Positions 8,524 to 17,217 of a stretch of DNA of 64,000 nt are shown piece after piece (the stretch's first letter is position 1; each line of letters begins with the position of its first letter). Position numbers and translations under genes: made by a program. The notes below the pieces were generated by a model. It had not been told where the DNA came from. It did not search any database and saw only the letters and a list, made by a program, of their open reading frames with translations. The stretch comes from an uncultured Sphingobium sp. (GTDB lineage Bacteria > Pseudomonadota > Alphaproteobacteria > Sphingomonadales > Sphingomonadaceae): contig CAMPHJ010000006.1 in assembly GCA_946885845.1 (NCBI GenBank), positions 1 to 64,000 on the forward strand, written 5' to 3'.

Positions 8524-9960
8524 TCAAAGTGCGCCGTGGTTGATGTAGCTGGTCTTGCTTTCGGTGAAGAATTCCGCTGCCGCCGACCCCGATTCACGTG
8601 GACCATAGCCTGAAGGCGAACGTCCGCCCAGCGGCACATGATATTCAAGGCCCGCCGTCGGCGCGTTCACCATGACCATGCCCGCCTGCGACGCCTTGCG
8701 GAAACGCTCGGCACTTTTCAGGTTGGTGGTCGCGATGCCGGACGACAGCTTATATTCGCAATGGTTGGCAGAGTGGATGGCTTCGTCCAGATCCTCGACC
8801 TTCACGACCGCCGCAATCGGCCCGAAGGATTCATGCTGGTTACAGCGCCATTCGGTCTTTGTGTTGACCAGCAGCGCAGGGGCCATGAACAGGCCGCGTG
8901 TGCGGCCTTCCACTGCGACGCCGCCCGCTGCTAGCTCAGCGCCTTCACCCTGCGCGTCCTTAACGAACTGCAGATTCTCGTTGAATTGCTGGACGTTGGA
9001 GACTGGGCCGATCTGCGTATCGGCGTCCAGGGCATGGCCGACTTTGTAGCTGCCTGCCTTCTTTATCATCCGCTCGACAAAGGCGTCGTGAATGCCCTTT
9101 GTCACGATGATGCGTTCCGTGCCGGTGCAACGCTGACCCGTCTGAATCCACGCGCCGTTGCTGGCGATTTCGACCGCCTGATCCAGATCGGCATCGTCCA
9201 GAACGACCAGGGCGTTTTTGCCGCCCAGTTCAAGCTGGCACTTGGTCATGGTCTCGGCTGCGCGGGCGAGCACAACCCGGCCGGTCGCGGTGCCGCCGGT
9301 GAAGGTCAGCGCGTCGGCCTCATCGATCATGATATTGCCCGCGGCCCGGCCATCGCCCATCACCAGGTTGAAAACGCCTGCAGGCAGGCCCGCCTCTTCC
9401 AGCAACCGCGCCAGCATCACTGCTGACCCCGGAACATAGGAACTGGGCTTTAGCACCACCGTATTGCCATAGGACAGGGCAGCAGCAATCTTGGCGGATG
9501 GCAGGGCGATGGGGAAGTTCCACGGCGTGATTGCCGCCACGACGCCCACTGGCTCGCGCGTGACCATCACGTTGAACCCGTCGCGCATGCTGTTGTACCA
9601 TTCGCCCTGGGCGCGCAGCACGTCGCCAGCCGAATAATGAAAGCATTGGGCGGAACGGACCGTTTCGCCAATGGCGTCGGCCAGGGTCTTGCCTTCCTCC
9701 CGCGCCAGCAGCGTGCCGATTTCGCGGCTGCGTTCGATCAGCAGGTCGCCAACCTTGCGCAAAATGTCAGAACGGGCCTGCATGTTGAAAGCGGCCCAGC
9801 CCGGCTGTGCCCGGCGCGCTGCGGCCATTGCTTCGCGTACCTGCGCTTCGCCAACCTTGGAATAGGTGCCGACCACTTCGTCAAGGTCGGATGGGTTGAC
9901 CGTTTCGAACGGCACTTCGCCATCGATCCAACGGCCGTCGATATAGTTTTGACCCTTCAT
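8524..9960 (-). CDS. NAD(P)-dependent aldehyde dehydrogenase
   Basis: 478 residues. The chosen ATG at 9960 has GGAGAA at normal spacing; an in-frame ATG at 10026 would add 22 residues but has no ribosome site. Catalytic features of the ALDH superfamily are all visible: Asn148 (TPWNFP), Lys171 (VLKPSS), Glu245 (LELGGKN) and the nucleophile Cys278 (GQRCTG). It belongs with the vanillin/benzaldehyde- and succinate-semialdehyde-type enzymes. It oxidises an aldehyde to a carboxylate in the cytoplasm; in this setting a side-chain or fission-product aldehyde is possible. It is downstream of, and on the same strand as, the HxD...H protein, 174 bp apart. Confidence 0.95.
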   Translation of the reverse strand: MKGQNYIDGRWIDGEVPFETVNPSDLDEVVGTYSKVGEAQVREAMAAARRAQPGWAAFNMQARSDILRKVGDLLIERSREIGTLLAREEGKTLADAIGETVRSAQCFHYSAGDVLRAQGEWYNSMRDGFNVMVTREPVGVVAAITPWNFPIALPSAKIAAALSYGNTVVLKPSSYVPGSAVMLARLLEEAGLPAGVFNLVMGDGRAAGNIMIDEADALTFTGGTATGRVVLARAAETMTKCQLELGGKNALVVLDDADLDQAVEIASNGAWIQTGQRCTGTERIIVTKGIHDAFVERMIKKAGSYKVGHALDADTQIGPVSNVQQFNENLQFVKDAQGEGAELAAGGVAVEGRTRGLFMAPALLVNTKTEWRCNQHESFGPIAAVVKVEDLDEAIHSANHCEYKLSSGIATTNLKSAERFRKASQAGMVMVNAPTAGLEYHVPLGGRSPSGYGPRESGSAAAEFFTESKTSYINHGAL

Positions 9961-10134
9961 CTGAACTTCTCCGCAAGGCTGGTCAGCCGGAACAGGCTGT
10001 CGGGCCGGTGCATAGTGATTCGACATCGATTATGCAAAATACATTCAGCCGCCCGCAGCGGAAAAGCTGCGCTTATAACAGCGCGGCTTTCCATTTTCCC
10101 TCGAAGCAGTTTTCGACCCTGGGTCGTCCCTGCC

Positions 10135-11211
10135 TTACGCCGCCATCGGGCGGTCCACCTGCGTTTCCGGCGGATATTCGGCGGGACCGCCAAAATTGTA
10201 GGCGGCATTAATGGCGCGGATGAAGACCGGGTCATGAAGCGGATCGGTTGGCGTTTCGATCTGAATGCCGCGCGAACGGACGTCCTTGATCAGCATGTCG
10301 ATCGCCTGATCATGGGTCAGGTCGTCGGTCCCTTCCATATTCTTTTTCAGCTCGGCAAAATCGGTGAAGACTTCCGCGTTCCAATGGACCAGGAAACGCA
10401 GGTCATCGGTGTGGTAACGTTCGATTACCTGGTCGCCATTCTTCAGGACCCAGCCGTCACGATCATCCTTGTCGCCGGTAAAGATCGTGTCGAAGGCAAG
10501 GCCGGCGGGGCTGCGGCGATCGACCGGGCCGTTGGCTTCGCCGCGATGCACCAGCATTTCATTCTGAACGACCACGCCGCGATTATAAATCGGTGACTTT
10601 ACACGGGCTGGCTTGGCCAGCGGACCGTCGGGCCAATAGGTGAAGCCGCTCGCTGGATCATGACTGAACCAGGTGATCACCTGCGCCATCTTGATCAGAT
10701 AATCCTGGAACAGGCCGGAACGACCCATGACCGAACATAGCCAGGTGGGCGAGTTTTCATATCGCACGCCACGGAAACTGGGGGTGTCGAGATGGCCCGG
10801 ATCGGTGTTGCCGCACGGACCGTTGACGTTGAACAGCATCATCTGCGGCTTGGCATATTCCGCGTTCCAATAGGATTTCGCGTGATTGAGGAACGCCTCA
10901 TTATAAAAAACGTCGTGAAGTTCGGGATACAGCACCGCCGAATAGTTCGCGAAGAAGCCCCGGAAGGTCGGCGTCATGAACATGTCTAGCGTGGGCGTGA
11001 AGCCTTCGGGAAAACCGCCTGCAAAGGTGGCGAGCAGCTCTTCGGGACTTGCAAAATGTTGAGCCAGGATCAGCTTCCATGCGCCCTTGTCGTGGACCAC
11101 ATCCAACATGCGCCGCTTCTGTTCTTCGGTGAACGGCTTGTCGATTTCGCGCGGTGGAGCGACCGGGCGCAAAATGTCCGACAAATACTGCCTCCGCGCT
11201 TCATCAAGCAT
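10135..11211 (-). CDS. Uncharacterised protein with HxD...H pattern, possible Fe(II)-dependent dioxygenase
   Basis: 358 residues from the second of two tandem ATGs (AGGAG is 6-7 bp upstream of it; the first at 11214 is closer than usual). I do not recognise a named family. The sequence shows His140-Leu-Asp142 in a GHLDTPSFRG context and, 80 residues later, His222 in MLVHRGEAN followed by basic residues at 232-233. This HxD...H...R spacing is that of cupin-fold Fe(II)/2-oxoglutarate oxygenases such as phytanoyl-CoA dioxygenase. Many aromatic residues line the middle, and no signal peptide or membrane segment is present. It is divergent from a TetR gene across an inverted repeat and lies upstream of an aldehyde dehydrogenase, which would fit an oxygenase followed by aldehyde oxidation. 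That is inference. Confidence 0.6.
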   Translation of the reverse strand: MLDEARRQYLSDILRPVAPPREIDKPFTEEQKRRMLDVVHDKGAWKLILAQHFASPEELLATFAGGFPEGFTPTLDMFMTPTFRGFFANYSAVLYPELHDVFYNEAFLNHAKSYWNAEYAKPQMMLFNVNGPCGNTDPGHLDTPSFRGVRYENSPTWLCSVMGRSGLFQDYLIKMAQVITWFSHDPASGFTYWPDGPLAKPARVKSPIYNRGVVVQNEMLVHRGEANGPVDRRSPAGLAFDTIFTGDKDDRDGWVLKNGDQVIERYHTDDLRFLVHWNAEVFTDFAELKKNMEGTDDLTHDQAIDMLIKDVRSRGIQIETPTDPLHDPVFIRAINAAYNFGGPAEYPPETQVDRPMAA

Positions 11212-11266
11212 CATCTTCTCCTAGAAATTGCGGCCCAGGCCGCCAAGGTCCTGCCCGCCCAGCCGT

Positions 11267-11290
11267 AAAAGTTATAGCACGATAACTTTT
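11267..11290. promoter_or_regulatory. Perfect inverted repeat, candidate TetR operator
   Basis: AAAAGTTAT (11267-11275) and ATAACTTTT (11282-11290) are exact reverse complements separated by 6 bp. The site lies between the divergent oxygenase-like gene (start 11211) and the TetR gene (start 11362), 56 and 71 bp from the two starts. Its AT content contrasts with the flanks, so it probably overlaps promoter elements. A TetR dimer would be expected to bind such a site. Confidence 0.6.
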
Positions 11291-11361
11291 CTGATCAAGC
11301 CGCTTTTGCAAGTCGCCGACACATCGTCCATGCTGGACCGGACCAGGGGGACCGAATATCG

Positions 11362-11970
11362 ATGAACAAGGGTCAGCGCACCGCGCACCGCATACTTGAC
11401 GCCGCAGAAGCCCAGTTCGCGCAAAGGGGGTTTGGCGCCGCGTCCCTGCGCGATATCGCGGCGATGGCTCAAATCCAGCAGCCCGGCCTCTACAAGCATT
11501 TTTCCAGTAAGGAGGACCTGTATCGGCAGGTCTACGAACGGGCGCTGCGGCCGCTGACCGAACTGATGGACCAGATCATCGCCGGTCCAGCCGACATGCC
11601 CGTTTTTTACGAACTGACGGACCGGCTGACCGACCTTCTGGCGATCCATCCGAACATTTCCCGATTGCTGATCCGCGCCGTGATCTCCCGTGATTTCGAC
11701 CCTGACGAAATCGCGCTGGGCTGGCTGTCGCAACTGGTCGATTATGGGCGCAGGCTGAACGCTACGCTGGTTGTGCGGAATGACGACGCCAATCTGGTGG
11801 CGCTGCAGATCGTGGCGGTCTTCAATACCCTGTTCGGCTTCTTCTGGTCATCGCCGCTTATCGAAACGCTGACGGGGCAGCCTGCCGTCGACCCAAAGCT
11901 CATGGAATGTCAGAAACAGATTCTGCGCCAACTGGTCATGGGTTTCGATAAACAGCCCCCAGGCGGCTAG
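11362..11970 (+). CDS. TetR/AcrR-family transcriptional regulator
   Basis: 202 residues. The N-terminal TetR helix-turn-helix is clear (about residues 24-52): GFGAASLRDIAAMAQ then QPGLYKHFSSKEDLY. The C-terminal ligand-binding domain is helical and hydrophobic, including a run FNTLFGFFWSSPLIETL. ATG at 11362 has only a weak GGGGG upstream. It is divergent from the HxD...H gene with the inverted repeat between them, which suggests autoregulation and control of the 10135-11211 / 8524-9960 pair. Ligand unknown. Confidence 0.9.
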   Translation: MNKGQRTAHRILDAAEAQFAQRGFGAASLRDIAAMAQIQQPGLYKHFSSKEDLYRQVYERALRPLTELMDQIIAGPADMPVFYELTDRLTDLLAIHPNISRLLIRAVISRDFDPDEIALGWLSQLVDYGRRLNATLVVRNDDANLVALQIVAVFNTLFGFFWSSPLIETLTGQPAVDPKLMECQKQILRQLVMGFDKQPPGG

Positions 11971-12070
11971 GGCATCGTGCGCAAAGTGGGGACCGGTTTT
12001 GCGCTTGAAAGGGTGCGATAACAAAAACTGGAGCGCGCGACCTGCGTCCGATTAAACGCAGCGCGCTCTA
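11971..12070. repeat. Palindromic intergenic repeat element
   Basis: About 100 bp between a TetR stop and the convergent TetR gene, built of two hairpins: GCGCAAA...TTTGCGC (about 11980-12004) around GTGGGGACCGG, and GAGCGCGC (12031-12038) with GCGCGCTC (12061-12068) enclosing TGCGT/ACGCA. From memory, elements with an AAAGTGGGAACCGGTTTT-like core followed by such a hairpin are dispersed in alphaproteobacterial genomes; this cannot be checked here. No second copy was seen in the window. It may also serve as the terminator for the two convergent TetR genes. Confidence 0.55.
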
Positions 12071-12113
12071 AACAGCTGGGTTTGAGCGTGCGACGCCAAC
12101 GCCCGACGGTCGA

Positions 12114-12728
12114 TCAGCCGCCATGCTTGTCCAGAAAAGCCTTCATCTGTCCGGCGATGATCTCCGCTGCCCGCTTGCTGGGGTCATGCAGATGCTGGCG
12201 GACCACATGAAAACAGGCCTGGTCCAGGCCCCATAGCAGGATGTGCGCTTCCAACAGCACGTCATCGTCATGGGACGCCAGCTCGAACGCCTTATGCCGT
12301 TCCGCCAGCATGGTGATGATGATGTCCCGTTGCGCGGACACTTCCCAATATAATGCCTCCTCCAGCACCGCGACCTGGGTCAGCAACGTGCAGATGTCCT
12401 GGTTGGCGCGGTGCATTTCCAGATGCCGGGTCGCCCATTCGGTCAGTTCCGGCAGGCCGGGATTCCGCAGCTCCGCCAGATAGGCGAAAACCGGATGCCA
12501 GGCCGGTTCGAAATCCTTTGCGATCGCCCGCACGACCGCCAGCTTGCCGTCGAAATGGCTGTAAAATGCGGCGCGGCTCACGCCGGCCGTCACCAATATA
12601 TGTTCGATCGAGCTGCCGACATAACCCCGGTCTGCAAATGTCTTTTGCGCGGCATCGACGATCAGGGCGCGCGTGCGTGTGCGCTGTTCCTGCTGCAGAA
12701 AATTACGGCGGGACAAACCATTGGGCAA
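12114..12728 (-). CDS. TetR/AcrR-family transcriptional regulator
   Basis: About 204 residues if a TTG at 12728 is used (GGGAG and AGG upstream); no in-frame ATG lies close to the domain start, so the start is uncertain. The N-terminal HTH is clear: FADRGYVGSSIEHILVTAG then VSRAAFYSHFDGKLAVV. The rest is a helical ligand-binding domain. It is divergent from the 717-residue OYE-type reductase (start 12862) and separated from it by an inverted repeat, so it probably controls that gene and itself. The upstream frame stays open to 12995, but that part overlaps the start of the divergent gene and is not expected to be translated. Confidence 0.82.
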   Translation of the reverse strand: MPNGLSRRNFLQQEQRTRTRALIVDAAQKTFADRGYVGSSIEHILVTAGVSRAAFYSHFDGKLAVVRAIAKDFEPAWHPVFAYLAELRNPGLPELTEWATRHLEMHRANQDICTLLTQVAVLEEALYWEVSAQRDIIITMLAERHKAFELASHDDDVLLEAHILLWGLDQACFHVVRQHLHDPSKRAAEIIAGQMKAFLDKHGG

Positions 12729-12791
12729 AGATGCCTGCTCCCATGGGACAAACCGGGTGGACGAAGGGCCTGTTAACGTCCCAAAGCTTGG

Positions 12792-12813
12792 TTGACAAGA
12801 CAGCTTGTATAGT
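12792..12813. promoter_or_regulatory. Inverted repeat in divergent promoter, candidate TetR operator
   Basis: ACAAG-ACAG-CTTGT (12795-12808) is an exact 5-bp inverted repeat with a 4-bp spacer. It overlaps a consensus -35 hexamer TTGACA (12792-12797), and TATAGT follows at 12808-12813, too close to be its -10. It is located between the divergent TetR gene and the OYE-type reductase. A wider GACAG...CTGTC pair also spans the site. Confidence 0.4.
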
Positions 12814-12861
12814 CGAACTGTCGCGCCATAAAAACGTGCAGCGGACGGATGGAGAGATATA

Positions 12862-15015
12862 GTGGGCGAGGATAGACAATCCACGGGCAAGGGCTTTTCA
12901 GGCCTGCTTTCGTCGGGCCGGATCGGCCAGATGGACTTGCGCAACCGCATGTTCGTGACGGCCATGGGTGTCAGCCTGGCGGAAGATGACGGCACGGCGG
13001 GCGAACGGTTGATCGCCTATCATGAGGAACAGGCGAAGGGCGGCGCTGCCCTGATCGTCACTGGCGTCATGGGCGTCGCATGGCCGGTCGGCGCGGTTCA
13101 GCCCAATCAGCTTGGCGTGTCGGACGATCGTTTCCTGCCCGGCCTGCGCCGTCTGGCCGACCGGGTTCATGCCCATGGCGCGAAGATCGCGGCCCAGATC
13201 CATCAGGGCGGATTGGTGGCGGCCCATTCGGCGCAGGACGGGCACCCCTTGTGGGCGCCATCCATGCCCGGCCCGTTCGTCGGCGACTTCCCTGATTATT
13301 TCCTTCCCGAAGAATTGGAGGCCTTTGGCGGCAGCGCCGTGCCATCGATCAAGGTGCTGACGGTCGATGATATCGCGGTCGCGGTGCGTCAATATGCGGA
13401 TGGCGCCCGTCGCGCGAAGCAGGCCGGGTTCGACGCCTGTGAAATCCACGGCGGCCACGGCTATCTCATCTCCTCCTTCCTTTCGCCTTCGTCCAACAAG
13501 CGTACCGATCGATATGGCGGCCCGCTGGAAAATCGTGCCCGGCTGATGCTGGAGGTGCTTGCGGCGGTGCGGGAAGCGGTGGGGCCGGATTTCCCAGTCT
13601 GGATGAAGCTGGATTCCCGCGAATTCGGAAAGGCGGTGGGCACCACGCTCGACGATGCCAGGGCCGTGGCGCGCATGTTGGAAGCGGGTGGGGCGGACGC
13701 GATTGCCGTCACCGCCTATCATGATGTTGGCCAGGCAAAGCTGCATTCGGGATCGAACATCCCGCACGAACCCGAAATGAACATCCCCGCCGCAGCCGCG
13801 ATAAAGGCGGAGGTGAACATTCCCATCATCGCATCGGGGCGGGTCGAACCCGACCGGGGCGAAAAACGCTTTCAGGAAGGCGCGTTCGACTTCCTGGCCA
13901 TGGGGCGCAAGATATTGGCGGACCCGCAGCTTCCCAACAAGCTGGCGGAGGGACGCCCGCAGGACGTTCGCCCCTGCATCTATTGCTACACCTGCGTCAG
14001 CACTGCCTACATTCGTCAGCAAGTGCGTTGCGCCGTGCGATCCGAAACCGGCTATGAATATCTGCAGGACCGCGCCACGCCCGCGACGGGCAAGCGCTAT
14101 GTCGTCATCGGCGGCGGACCGGGGGGCATGGAGGCGGCACGTCGTCTGGACGCCTTGGGCAACAAGGTCACATTGATCGAACAAAGCGACAGGCTGGGCG
14201 GCACGTTGCGCTTCGCCTCGCTCGCCTACGAACCCAATGAGCGGATACTTGAATGGCTGAAGCGGGGAATAGAGGCGTCCAATGTCGATGTGCGGCTAAA
14301 AACCGTAGCGACGCCGGAACTGCTGCGGGGACTTGAACCTGACGGGGTGATCGTTGCCACCGGCGCTGTGCGCGACATGCCAGCCATTCCTGGAAGCGAT
14401 CTGGACCATGTCTTCAGCGGTGACGACATGCGCAAGATGATGCTGGGTGAAAGTTCCGACGCCTTGAAGCGCAAGACGGGCCTTGCCACCCGCCTCGCCA
14501 CGCGGATCGGTGCCGCCACCGGCATGACCGCCAACCTCGATTTCGTGCGCAAGGCCACGCGCCAGTGGATGCCCTTGGGCGACCGCGTCGTCATTATCGG
14601 CGGCGAACTGGTGGGCGTGGAACTGGCCGAATTCCTGATAGAGCGGGGCCGCAAGGTCACGGTTATAGAGGATGGACCGAAATTTGGCCGGGGGCTGACC
14701 GTCGTCCGTCGTCTGCGCCTGATCCCTGAACTGCGGGAACATGGCGTCGCCATGTTTGCGGATGCAAAGGATATCCGCATCGCCCGCGAAGGCGTTTCGT
14801 TCACTACGCCGGACGGAGAAACGCATCTGGTCCCCGCCGACACCGTTATCGTCGCCAAGGGCGCGCATGGCGACAGCAGCCTTGCCGACGCACTGCGCGC
14901 CGATGGCTTCAATGTTCAGGAAGTCGGGGACGGCACTGGCGTCGGCTATATTGAAGGCGCGATCAGAGGCGCGGCACGCGCGGTGCAGGGCGAAGCGGCA
15001 ATCCCCCAAATATAG
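12862..15015 (+). CDS. NADH:flavin oxidoreductase of the 2,4-dienoyl-CoA reductase / BaiCD-BaiH type
   Basis: 717 residues from a GTG start with GGAGAGA upstream. Three domains are visible: an OYE-type FMN TIM barrel (about 10-360; His196, His199 and Tyr201 in EIHGGHGYL), a [4Fe-4S] cluster motif Cys372-x2-Cys375-x2-Cys378-x11-Cys390, and a C-terminal FAD/NAD(P) pyridine-nucleotide domain beginning YVVIGGGPGGMEAARR (about 413) with a second nucleotide loop VVIIGGELVGVELAEF. This is the architecture of 2,4-dienoyl-CoA reductase and of the bile-acid reductases BaiCD and BaiH, which reduce C=C bonds conjugated to a carbonyl. It could reduce an enone or dienone of a steroid or a dienoyl-CoA. It is monocistronic and divergent from a TetR gene. 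Confidence 0.92.
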   Translation: MGEDRQSTGKGFSGLLSSGRIGQMDLRNRMFVTAMGVSLAEDDGTAGERLIAYHEEQAKGGAALIVTGVMGVAWPVGAVQPNQLGVSDDRFLPGLRRLADRVHAHGAKIAAQIHQGGLVAAHSAQDGHPLWAPSMPGPFVGDFPDYFLPEELEAFGGSAVPSIKVLTVDDIAVAVRQYADGARRAKQAGFDACEIHGGHGYLISSFLSPSSNKRTDRYGGPLENRARLMLEVLAAVREAVGPDFPVWMKLDSREFGKAVGTTLDDARAVARMLEAGGADAIAVTAYHDVGQAKLHSGSNIPHEPEMNIPAAAAIKAEVNIPIIASGRVEPDRGEKRFQEGAFDFLAMGRKILADPQLPNKLAEGRPQDVRPCIYCYTCVSTAYIRQQVRCAVRSETGYEYLQDRATPATGKRYVVIGGGPGGMEAARRLDALGNKVTLIEQSDRLGGTLRFASLAYEPNERILEWLKRGIEASNVDVRLKTVATPELLRGLEPDGVIVATGAVRDMPAIPGSDLDHVFSGDDMRKMMLGESSDALKRKTGLATRLATRIGAATGMTANLDFVRKATRQWMPLGDRVVIIGGELVGVELAEFLIERGRKVTVIEDGPKFGRGLTVVRRLRLIPELREHGVAMFADAKDIRIAREGVSFTTPDGETHLVPADTVIVAKGAHGDSSLADALRADGFNVQEVGDGTGVGYIEGAIRGAARAVQGEAAIPQI

Positions 15016-15052
15016 TCCCGACCGGAAAGCCCGCGCCCGCCAATCTTTTCTC

Positions 15053-15096
15053 GTGTTCCTGCGCAGGGAGGGACCCAGCTCTGCCGTTGGAACTGG
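15053..15096. repeat. Degenerate copy of the GTGTTCCTGCG intergenic repeat
   Basis: Starts GTGTTCCTGCG and matches the left half of the element at 22228-22292 at 36 of 44 positions by hand alignment. The right arm of the palindrome is not preserved here. It lies between the convergent OYE-type reductase and Baeyer-Villiger genes. Confidence 0.5.
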
Positions 15097-15145
15097 CCTC
15101 CCGCCGCCTCCGCAGGCGCGCGCAGCGCTCCCGCCACCCCAACGC

Positions 15146-15180
15146 AATCGGCCCGCCCCCTTCCCAGGGACGGGCCGATT
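15146..15180. terminator. Hairpin between convergent genes
   Basis: AATCGGCCCG (15146-15155) pairs exactly with CGGGCCGATT (15171-15180) across a 15-base loop. It lies 22 bp beyond the stop of the minus-strand Baeyer-Villiger gene, and 130 bp beyond the plus-strand reductase. The T-run is short (TTT). Probably a bidirectional terminator. Confidence 0.6.
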
Positions 15181-15202
15181 TCCGTCAGCTTTCCAGCCGA
15201 AT

Positions 15203-17146
15203 TCAGTTCAGCAGGCGATAGCTGCCATCTTCAGGCGCGCGTGTCGCATTGAAGAAGTCCACCAGTCGCCACGGCCAGGACAGGAAAACCCGGCCCTTGG
15301 AGTTGTTATAGTAGGAATTGGCGCCCGGATGCGTCCAGATCATCTGGGGCATGCGTTCCTCCACCTTCCGGTTCCAGGCGTCGAAAGCATCCTGCGTGAC
15401 TTCAAATGCGCTCGCATCCGCTTCGTTGATCCGGTCCAGCGCCTCGATGATCCAGTTGACCTGACATTCGGAAATCATATTCTGGCCCGCTGCGTGGTTG
15501 GGCGCGCTGTTCGGGCCGACCGTGTGGAAATAGTTGGGATAGCCCGGCACGCACATGCCCATATAGCTGCGCGGATCGTCCTCGCCCCATTCTTCACCCA
15601 GGTCACGGCCGCCAGCGCCCTTGATCGTCAGGTTGCCGATCATTTTTGCGACGTTGAAGCCGGTCGCGCAGATGATGATGTCGCATTCGAACACCGACCC
15701 GTCCTTGGCTTCGATGCCGTTCGGCAGGATGCGGGCGATGCCCTGATCCTCCAGATGGACGTTGGGCCGCGCCAGCGCGTCGAACCAGCCATTGTCCAAG
15801 ATGATGCGCTTGGAAAAGATCGGGAAATCGGGCGTCAGCTTTTTGATCAGGTCAGGCCTGTCGGCGAAGCGCTGCTGCATATAGCCCAGCGCATATTCGC
15901 GCGTCATGGCGTTGCCCTGCGACACGGCCGTCATATTGCCTTCCCACTCGGGGTCTTTCACCACGTTGGAATACAGGCCGTCGGCCGCCGCCCAATAGAC
16001 GCGGAAACGGAACCATTCCTTATAGTGCGGGATGTTCGCCAGCGCCCAGCGCATGCCTTCGCTCACTTCATGGGTGAGTTCCGGGTTGAACAATACCCAA
16101 TGCTTGGACCGCTGGTAGATCGTCAACTGATCGACATCGGGGGCGATCGCGCCGACCAGCTGCGCAGAGCTGGCGCCGGTGCCGATCACGGCGACGCGCT
16201 TACCCTTCAGGTCCAGGTCGGCGGGATAGTTGGCGGTGTGCACCAACGTCCCGGCAAAATCGTCCAGGCCCGGAATGTCAGGGAATTTGTAGCGGTTGAC
16301 AGGTCCGTGGCCATTGATGACGGCGTTCACCACAATATCCTCGCGGCTGCCGTCGGCCTGTTGAACGGTCACCGTCCAATTTTTGTCCGTATCGCTCCAG
16401 ACCAGTTTTTCCACCTTGGTGTTAAAGCGGATGTCGCGGCGCAGGTCATATTTGTCGGCGGTCGCCAGCATATATTTCTGCATGTCCGCGCCGTGCGGAT
16501 GATAATGTTTCCAATCGGGCCAGATTTCCCAGCTGAAGCTGTAGAAATGGCTGGGCGTATCGACGCCCACGCCCGGATAGCGGTTTTCATACCAGGTGCC
16601 GCCCACATCGGCGTTCTTTTCGATGACGACGAAATCATAGCCCGCCTCGCGCAGCTTGGTCGCGGCGGCCATGCCGGTCAGGCCCGCGCCGATGACCAGC
16701 ACCTTGAAATCCGCCTTGGGAGCCTTGCGCGCTTCCACCTTGCTGCGGTCGATATAGGGGCGAAATCCGCACTGGTCCTGCACCAGTTCCAGAAATTCGT
16801 CATCCACAGTTTCGCCAACGGTCACGGTCATGATCCGCTGTAGCAGGGCGTCGGACGCCGGGCCGTCCTGATACCCTTCACCCGTAGTCAGCAAATGCCG
16901 CATCCGGGCGCGCAGATCTTCGGCCAATTCTTCGGGAATGTCGGTCGGCGGCTGGGAAAAGGCCGGGCGGATATGGGCGGCGAAGCGATCAAGAAACGCC
17001 TCGTCATGCGTCATGTGAGCATAGGCTGCCAGCAACGTCGGCACATTGGCCTCGTCGAGCGCTTTGGCAAGCGCGGGCGAATCGGGCAAAATTGCGAAAC
17101 TGTTTCGATTATCAGCGAGATTTGTGGCCACGGGGATGCTCTCCAT
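15203..17146 (-). CDS. Type I flavin-containing Baeyer-Villiger monooxygenase
   Basis: 647 residues from ATG 17146 (a GTG immediately upstream is in frame). The first nucleotide-binding loop VLVIGAGLTGMAAATKL binds FAD; VIGTGASSAQ binds NADPH. Just before the second loop is the BVMO fingerprint in the form FAGTLVHTANYP (F-x-G-x3-H-T-x2-Y-P), and GGTWYENRYPGVGVDTPSH is typical of the family. An extra ~130-residue N-terminal extension places it in the long class with some cyclododecanone- and steroid-type BVMOs. The enzyme inserts oxygen next to a ketone to give an ester or lactone. A steroid ketone, such as a C17 or C20 carbonyl, is a reasonable guess. It lies 71 bp downstream of a LuxR-type regulator on the same strand. 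Confidence 0.94.
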   Translation of the reverse strand: MESIPVATNLADNRNSFAILPDSPALAKALDEANVPTLLAAYAHMTHDEAFLDRFAAHIRPAFSQPPTDIPEELAEDLRARMRHLLTTGEGYQDGPASDALLQRIMTVTVGETVDDEFLELVQDQCGFRPYIDRSKVEARKAPKADFKVLVIGAGLTGMAAATKLREAGYDFVVIEKNADVGGTWYENRYPGVGVDTPSHFYSFSWEIWPDWKHYHPHGADMQKYMLATADKYDLRRDIRFNTKVEKLVWSDTDKNWTVTVQQADGSREDIVVNAVINGHGPVNRYKFPDIPGLDDFAGTLVHTANYPADLDLKGKRVAVIGTGASSAQLVGAIAPDVDQLTIYQRSKHWVLFNPELTHEVSEGMRWALANIPHYKEWFRFRVYWAAADGLYSNVVKDPEWEGNMTAVSQGNAMTREYALGYMQQRFADRPDLIKKLTPDFPIFSKRIILDNGWFDALARPNVHLEDQGIARILPNGIEAKDGSVFECDIIICATGFNVAKMIGNLTIKGAGGRDLGEEWGEDDPRSYMGMCVPGYPNYFHTVGPNSAPNHAAGQNMISECQVNWIIEALDRINEADASAFEVTQDAFDAWNRKVEERMPQMIWTHPGANSYYNNSKGRVFLSWPWRLVDFFNATRAPEDGSYRLLN

Positions 17147-17217
17147 CACATTTATGAGTAAACACTTACATCATCTGGCGCGACGGCGAAAGGGGGGAAC
17201 GCCCGCTCCAAACGGCT

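Noticed and set aside
12729..12995. Upstream extension of the 12114 TetR protein to 293 residues
   Set aside because: It would cover the divergent promoter and the start of the reductase gene, and the added residues do not look like a TetR N terminus.
14741..16843. 700-codon open frame on the plus strand across the end of the OYE-type reductase and most of the Baeyer-Villiger gene
   Set aside because: It is the antisense shadow of the minus-strand monooxygenase, whose FAD/NADPH loops and BVMO fingerprint are intact; the translated plus frame has no recognisable domain and begins inside another gene.
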